Positions 56,544 to 64,000 of a DNA stretch of 64,000 nucleotides are shown here, piece after piece (the stretch's first letter is position 1; each line of letters opens with the position of its first letter). The translations under genes were made by a program, and so were the position numbers. The notes beneath the pieces are model-generated. The model was not told the origin of the DNA. It saw only the letters and a program-made list of their open reading frames with translations, and searched no databases. This DNA comes from Toxotes chatareus (taxonomy: Eukaryota > Chordata > Actinopteri > Toxotidae). The DNA lies in contig CM028894.1 in the NCBI GenBank assembly GCA_016801885.1, positions 11,979,741 to 12,043,740 on the forward strand, in the 5' to 3' direction.

Positions 56544-59029
56544 AGAGGAGCAGAGATGTGTGGTGACTTCTGTGGCGAGATTAGCTGGCGGCCATGACAG
56601 AGACAGAACGAGCATGTTTACATGTGACCTAAAGATTAGCTTATAACCATATTAGGGTAAATCACAGCAACTATCATGTAAGCACCTTAACCAGGTTATC
56701 TTAAATGAATTAAAGTGAAAATCAGAGAAGCACAACAGAAGTGGACTACTCATCACCCTTTTGATTTATAGCTTTTACTCGGAATTGTTTCATCTCGATC
56801 AAGCAAATCAAGTGAAATCTGGTTATTCTGAATCTCATAAGTGCCCCCTGATCAAACATTTGCCTCTTAATCTGGGTTATACCCTGACAGAGAGAGAAAA
56901 AAGTGGTTCCAGCGTGAGGCTGCAAACATAGCTGTGGAGGCAAACACACCTGCACGCGTATGGAAATCGTTTACTCAAGATAGTCCCAAGCCGCACTAAA
57001 CTGTGCTGTACAAATGATCTGTCTTCACACCTAATACAGCAACATTCACTGTTCTAAAGAAAAGCACTGCAGTTTAAAACTAACAAGCTGCCTCATTTAG
57101 AAACAAAGGGGGAAAAGTAGCATTGCTATTTAAATAATATGAGGTAACTGAAGTCCTTCAGTAGTAAAATGTTAGAATGTTAACAGACTGGATCTTCTTC
57201 TACATTATGGAGCTGTTCAAAGAAACTTCATAAAAGCAGAATTTGGAATACAACTCCTCACTTATTTACACCCTCTTGATACTGCAGCTTTTGCTTTTCA
57301 GTCTGGCTATTCCCTTCACACTGACGGAGCCAACATACTCCATTACGAAATTATGATGTTGATATTTTGATGATCAATTCATGTCTGGTTGTGCTGGGCC
57401 ATGTGTCTGGACACATTTTCATCGATTCCTTCTAAAGACGGTCCAATCGTTCCAAAGCAAAGGAGGACCATGCCAAGATTACGGGCAGTCTCTTGTCAAA
57501 AAAAAAACAACAAAAAAACACAGGGGCACTATACGGCGGTTTGAGAGAGGAGACAGAGATAGAGAGGGAGATGTATCAAAAAGCTTTTTGTCCAAGCCCA
57601 CCTCGCACCACCACCTCCGCAAGGTTAGCCGCTAAAAGTACCAATTACTGGCTTGTTGTTGGGGAGAACAGCGCTTGGCAACAGTTGCCGCGGTGGCTGG
57701 GCCTCTGTGTAAACACTACTCCTCCTTACTTTCTAGCCCCCTCCCAGTGGTCCCCGCCTCCCACCGAAGCAGAGGATCGCAGCAAGAAAGAGACAGAAAG
57801 GAACAGAGAACGTGTGTATATGTATGTGTGTGTGTGTGTGTGTCTGCATGTGTGCGTTATAGTCAGTCCCTGGTCGGTCTCATTGTCCACAGTGACTTGT
57901 CATTCAGAAGCTGCTCCAAGTTTGGTTATTAATAAACATCCAGACCACTAGGCAGGCTAGGGGGACACCAGCACGCACACAAACACATGCATTCATATAC
58001 ACACACATACTGAAAGTATCTGGCACAAACTCACACACTGAGCGACGTGACATCAACTTCTAATAGTTACCAGACTGTTGTTCACCTTGCAAAGTAAGTT
58101 AAGTTTTTGGGTGAAGCGACAAGGGACATATGGTCCCTCCCCTAAAGTACTGTGACAATCACAGACGCGTCTCTAAACACATTTCAGGGCGACACAGCTG
58201 TTAACAGAAAACTGCAAACGCACACACACATACAATATCACTTGCCAAAACACCTAAAGACTAACCAGGAAGAGGGCTTTATTTTTGTCTATTTAAAGCC
58301 AGATATTTTTAAAAAAAAAAAAAAGCTTGAAAAAAGGACAAATGTTTTTTTTTTTCCCTCTCATGTAAATTTGAGGCAACTGTGCTGCAAAAATATAAAA
58401 AGGAAGAATTTAACTCACAAAACAACAGATGCAGTGGGATATTTTTTTTCATTCTAAAATTAGGGATTGTATGGATGTATAGCAACATGTTTCCATTAAA
58501 TGCGACGTTCTAAGAATAGGCCACAGCACATAAAGCGAAAATTTACAAGGGTGTCAGTCAACAATTTAATAAATTGAAAATCCATTTATCTGAATACAGA
58601 GTTCTGCCCTTCACTCCACTGCCTTTCCCTAACAGATGGTGTTGTGGGTGCTTATGTCCAATTTGATTTGAACCAAACCCTCAGCCAATTTTTACACTGG
58701 CATGAAATCTCAGCGAGCCAGATCCACACACTGGCAGTCAGAAATAGCAGCGGAGAGGGCGCGACATTGTGAAAGAACGATGAAGGGCAAAATCTGGAGC
58801 GACATTCGAGAAAGTCGCAGAAAAACTTTCCTTGTTGTTTCATTTCACTTGTGTGTTGTTGGTTTTTGTGTGTGTCTGTGTGTGTGTGTGTGTGTGTTTT
58901 TCTCTCCCCTCCTCTGCATGTTGTTTTTGTGCCGAGCTGAAGAAATTAGCGATGCTATCTTAATGCTGTGTTTTTGCAGGAGACAGAGAAACGTTCCTTT
59001 CACACACATACACACACACACACACACCA

Positions 59030-59370
59030 TTTTCCCAATTGCCTCTGTGACCTCCATTATCATTAAATGGTGTTTGATAGCATCTAGACATTTGAATCCG
59101 CTGCGGACTAATTCAGTTCGGCCCCTGATAGCCGCTGCCACTGCACCTTATTAGGGACAAGCTATGGGACTAAACACAGATCCCATTTTCATTTTACGGC
59201 CTCATACTTTACTAGCTGAAGAGACCAAGTGTCAACTGTGGTACTGATAACCACCAAATACTGCCGGCTAATTGCCTGGTTAACAAACAGAGCCTCATGA
59301 GAGACTTTTGAATAGATAATAGATGTCCACATTCAACAATGGGTCATGCTGTATTTAAAACTCAATGTAT
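59030..59370. promoter_or_regulatory. Candidate conserved non-coding element with SOX site
   Basis: About 340 bp without simple repeats. It includes TTATCATTAAATGGTGTTTG, CGGACTAATTCAG, CCGGCTAATTGCCTGG, GGTTAACAAACAG and AACAATGG at 59335-59342, a full SOX consensus. It begins right after a CA repeat (59005-59026). A role as an intronic enhancer, perhaps bound by SOX factors, is inference. Confidence 0.4.
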
Positions 59371-59950
59371 TCACTGAGGATCCTTTGAAAGGCTGCTCTG
59401 ACAAGTATATTGTATCCTTGCACTGCTGTCAGGTGAAAACCTTGTATTCCTTGATTGGAAACCTTTCACTAAGTAAGAAAAGCACCTCTTTACGTTTAGG
59501 TATTTAGCTGAGTGTCAATGAATTTTTAAAATGATCCAATATGTTTTGAGGCTGTCTCACAAGCCCAATGGGTCAGAGACTTTTCTCAGCCAGGGGAGGA
59601 CCGAGATGTAATCTTTCAACTACACCATGAAAATCACTAAAATTAGGTTTTCAGCAACAATTTCCAAGTTCCTTGCAGATCCAAATGCAATTTACAGACT
59701 CTTGAAATCCTTAGTTTCATGGAAAAATCTGATTTATATCAATGGCCTGCGAATCAACCAATCAGACAAGCCAAAAAAACATATCGCAAACGAGAGAAGG
59801 TGTGCGCCTCCAAATTCTGCTTTCTCAACCTGGTGTCAGGGTGAGGAGAGGGTTAAATGGTCGGGGCCGGCACTCTCTTAATGCACGCACATCTCTCCCT
59901 GTCAAAAGCATCCTGTTAAAGTAGGCCAAGGCATGTGTATCAGTGTGTAT

Positions 59951-59983
<33 letters not shown>

Positions 59984-60963
59984 GTACACAGTGGCTCAGG
60001 CTGCCGTAATGGAAAATGACACTTGCAATCTGTCTCGTGGCAATAACCCCTCTTCAGTGCTCTTGTCTCCACTCCACATACACGCACACACATACACACA
60101 GACACACGCACATGCACGTGCACACGCACACACTCAATGTCTCTGTCACTGCAGCAGCCCCCGGGCCGTCCTTGTCACTGCACAGCTTTATTGCATCACT
60201 TTAACGTGACAACAAAAGAAGACATTGTGTATCGGGCCCTGCCGTGTATAGGAGGAGAACGGACCCACGCATTAACTACGCGAGAGACAGACGGAGAGCG
60301 CACACACACACACATGCATAGTGCTGCGGTTTCTCTTGTGAGTCGTGACATTTTTGGTCTGCCTGTCAAAGCAATGACAGAGAGACAGACAGAACAGCAA
60401 GACACTCCTGACACACTAATGCTGCTTTGCATGTTGGAAGCCTATTCAAACAGGGCTGAGCTGTGACTTTAACCTCCCCTGCGCTTGTGTCTGTGTGTGT
60501 GCATGTGTATCTGTGCATGTGAGACTGATGGTTAAAGACTGTTATTTCTGATGCTATCATAGTTTTGGCCCTGTGTTGGCTGTTTGATTGACAGTTGGCT
60601 TGGCTTTAGAGTGGCTTTGCTCTGCCGGACGGCGGAGGCGGGACCCGCCTATTGCAGTTAACGCGGACGCTGTTGACAAGCGCAAACAGACGCGCCCACA
60701 CGCACGCGCACACACTTCTCCCTCTGTTTATGTGTCTGTTTGAATCATGATATCCATCTCTGTCTCTTTTTGTCTTTCTTCTCTATGTGTGAATGTTTGT
60801 TCCATCTGTGCGTCGATCGGCTTCAGACAGAACGCGTTGTAAAGTCTTAAGAATAGCCCACATTGTCCTGTGTGCTGCTTAAAGATAGGGCAACAGACAT
60901 GTGAGAACCATTAGACCAATGGCAACAACAGTCCAAACAGCACTGGAATGCTCTGCTGACTAG

Positions 60964-60965
<2 letters not shown>

Positions 60966-61035
<70 letters not shown>
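60966..61035. repeat. (TG)n microsatellite
   Basis: A pure TG run of about 70 bp, one of the longest in the window. Confidence 0.95.
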
Positions 61036-61036
<1 letters not shown>

Positions 61037-64000
61037 CTGCGAGTGTTTGTGTGCCTGACCTGTTGGAGCCTTAAGAGTCACTGTGCTCCAATTATTTGCT
61101 CACGTCGATGTCTCACTCTCTCTCTCTGTAAATCTTTTCCTGCTCCCAAATTTTCCTGGCAAGATCACATCGTTTTTAGGCGAAGAAAAAAAAAAAGTTT
61201 GATTGGTTGATGAGATTTGCCTTGTCAATAACGGCTGATGCTGCTGGTTAGGTCACATTTAGATCACTTTGCCATCTGCGGCAAACAAATATGAGGGGTA
61301 GAACTCACAAATGAAATGACTATAACAGAGCTGGTGAAAGAACATACTGCAGCGAGAGCGGAATAAAAATGTTTCTCTCAAATTTAACTTTTGGTGCTAT
61401 GTACATAAATGAAAGTACACTTGATTGGATAAAAGCAGAACCAATGGAGGAAAAAAAACAGGCACTCCACCTATTTTACACATGAAGTTCAGGTTGTCAC
61501 AAAAATTAATAACATCTACAACGTCACTGTGACAATGTCACATGCAGGTTATCTTGACCTGGGCTTGAGAATTAAATTTTTTAACCGAAAGCCAGCATTG
61601 CAAACTGGCGGTGTCCTTTTTGGAAGAAGTGGGCATTTGGGAGGCACAGAGAGTCTAATGAAAGATGCTATTGAGTCAAATCTGTCTCTTGTGAGCTTCC
61701 CAAATTTATGTGAAATGCTCATTCACTTTTTATTCAGTCATTGCACTCATGTGAACATTCGACATTAAATGTGCACTAGCTAATGTGTCAATTACCAAAA
61801 AAAAAGAAAAAGAAAAAGAAAATGTTCTTGATAGCGTGCCCAGTTGTTGGTTAGTCATACAGATTCAAGATCAATAGGCTTTAACTCACTGGAAAAGTGC
61901 CCACTGGAGCTTGAAGCAGCTAAAAATTACAGTCAGCACATTCAAATTCAAGCCTAAGTTTGACTGGCACCAAAACTCAGATTAAATGATAAATGGAAAT
62001 GTTTAATAACATACAGAATCTAATGAATGATTGGGATGTTTTTCAAATCAGGTTTGGCTTTTCTATTACGCATTCTGGTGGCTTTTTGTTTTAATTAAAT
62101 CAATCCTCTGTTAATCTGATCATTCATATCTTGATCAGAACAAGTTAACTGTGTCAACTGTATTCTTGAGTATCATATAATTCTTGATTTCAACCCCTCA
62201 CAGACACAGTTCCTTGCATCAGTACTTCTTTCCTTCCTGAACATTCCTTTCAGTCTTTGATCCCCGCCTCTTTCTCTCCCCCCAACCAACCGCCCACCCA
62301 CCACCATTCCCCCGATAAGACACCCATGACTCTTTGAGTGGGCTAATTGTCTTAACAACGTTTGGCTCAGCAGAGACTGGAGACTTCAGCAGGGTATGAT
62401 AACCTTGGCCATAACCTCGTTAGCATAATTAAACAAACCAACAAAACGGACGAGGAGGGCATGATCTACAGTAAACTGGGGCAGAACATGGTTCGGTTAG
62501 TGGGCTAGACGGGCTAGAGATCCAGCCTTCGCCTGTGTTTTAACATAGTAAACTGGGTGAGATGGGGGTTCAGGGAGACCTACACAGAGGCCTTAATGTT
62601 AGAGAGTTTTTTGGGTGTGTGTGTGCTTTTGGGTGTAAGAGTGTCAGTTGACTGTGAGACAAACCGACATGACCTAACAAACAAGTGTCCAGTGTCTTAG
62701 TGTGGACGGCTTCTTGAACCAGCATCACAAGACTGTCTACTGTGAAGCCTGGAAACAAACATGAGTACGTGAGTTCAATTTGAGGGAGAGAGGGAGAGAG
62801 AGTGAGAGAGAGAGAGAAAAGAGTGCAAGAGAGAGAGGAAGAGAAAGAAAGGGACAGAGAGAGAGGAAGACAGACACCAAGAGGGAGAGAGATAAAGATA
62901 GATCTAAAATCTGCCAGAAGGAAAAGCTGGAGAGTGGAATGTTTCCCCTCGTACTGTGTGATTGTGAATGTGTGTGTGTGTACAAGATACCAGTCTCACC
63001 ACTCTGAATCCCACTACTCACCATCTGACACACACACACACACACACAGACAGGAAGCTTGCAAGCTCCACCCACATCTAAAGGAGCCTTAAATAACACT
63101 GTTACACACCACTTACACACCGCTGATCATTGATATTCATAGTTAATCATCATTTTACTCACAAATTTCAACAACAAGGATCCACATTCTAAATTTAAGC
63201 AACTGTTGGGCTGAAAACGGCTGTGAGCGTAGGAAGGGAGCCGGTGCCAGAAAACTGGTGACGCATACAGACACACAAACACACACACATACACACAGAC
63301 ACACAGATCGTAGACATGTAAGGTGAAACTTTTACGGTAAGAGTTTAAAAGGAAGCAGGTAAGGGTACTTGCACTGTTAAAAGAAACTCCTGACAGGTGT
63401 GTACGTACATCTGTTTGCGTGCTGACTACAGACAGGGCAGGAGGGATGTTTTGGAGAAAAGAAAGGAACAAGTGAGTCTGAGCAGGGTACAGAGGAACAG
63501 AGGGAGGGAGGGTGAGGATGGAGAGGTAGAAACCATGTGTTGCCTTAGGAATGGAGAGTTTCTCTAACAGTAAACAGAGTTATAGGCCAAGCTAATATAA
63601 ACAAGCCTTACTGAAGGTTTATGCACTGAATACAGACACAAATGTCTCTCCTTGTGTTAAAGATTTGTTCTGATAAGATTTTCTGAACAAAAACCAAGGT
63701 GATGAAATGTAAAATTGGTTTTGCGTTGGAATTTTGTATTTCAGGTCCTTAACTCTTTGAGAGAAGCAGCTGATTATTATACGAATAAAGGATTTTTGGT
63801 AAATATGGCAGTAAATTAATCTGTGGCTTAAGAGGCTCAGTGTCCTTTTGACCTACAGTAAGCATGTTCAGTTTTAAAGTGTTCACAGCATTCCTCCAGG
63901 AGAGCAAAAGTGCAAATTCATATTTTACAGTCAAAATAAAGTATGTACCACAGCAAATGCTTTAAATATTTAATTTGCAGCAAGTTTTACAACATGTGAA

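Larger units (their letters stand above)
51804..64000 (-). other. sox5: Part of a large sox5 intron, open at the window edge (more than 12 kb)
   Basis: I looked on the minus strand for the next upstream SOX5 exon, which in mammals reads KGSLADVVDTLKQRKMEEL, and found nothing like it. The stretch contains many microsatellites (52356-52382, 52573-52602, 52999-53051, 53341-53370, 56489-56542, 59956-59982, 60966-61035), GA-rich areas (55760-55790, 55970-56100, 62780-62900) and complex blocks near 52125-52215, 54100-54190 and 59030-59370. 57000-58700 and 61200-62500 look like plain intron. Confidence 0.75.

Overview
The window is vertebrate, almost certainly teleost fish, nuclear DNA. Supporting signs are short phase-conserved GT-AG exons in long introns, extremely abundant (CA)n, (GA)n and (TA)n microsatellites, an AT-rich satellite array, and teleost-type hAT-derived miniature elements. 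A percomorph is my guess; the species cannot be read from the sequence. There is one recognisable protein-coding gene, on the minus strand: sox5, a SoxD-group HMG-box transcription factor. Twelve coding exons lie between 51803 and 8602, all with GT donors and AG acceptors and compatible phases. They encode the last 619 residues plus part of one codon. The exons for roughly the first 160 residues of a typical long SOX5 lie beyond position 64000. I found none of them between 51804 and 64000.

Layout from left to right. 1-3590 is a tandem satellite of about 76 bp units that decays at its right edge into a 38 bp monomer. 3600-5560 is intergenic sequence with a few unique, possibly conserved blocks. 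About 5565-8601 is the probable sox5 3' UTR. 8602-51803 holds the twelve exons, last exon at the left: C-terminal tail (8602-8899), second and first halves of the HMG box (9688-9904, 11063-11236), linker (11641-11743), second coiled coil (15069-15241), the PLNLS and Ser/Pro segment (18973-19165), three central exons (24850-25014, 32052-32137, 35264-35387), the Q-box exon (44364-44432), the leucine-zipper exon (45944-46116) and a short exon at 51717-51803. 51804-64000 is the 3' part of a very large intron.

The gene looks intact and functional. SOX5 dimerises through its zipper and Q-box and bends DNA with its HMG box, acting with SOX6 and SOX9 in cartilage and in neural, neural-crest and oligodendrocyte lineages (family knowledge). 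The most interesting features concern RNA processing. A 31 bp perfect inverted repeat of CA/TG microsatellite loops out the in-frame 69-nt Q-box exon. Three exons start at tandem NAGNAG acceptors. The coiled-coil exon also has an in-frame acceptor 27 nt further in. CA or CT microsatellites form part of several splice-site neighbourhoods. Other notable items are an 84 bp perfect palindrome, a complete hAT miniature element with perfect 8 bp target duplications, the monomer-to-dimer satellite, and several complex AT-motif-rich intronic blocks that are good candidates for conserved enhancers. I see no prokaryotic-type system, CRISPR array, virus or second gene.
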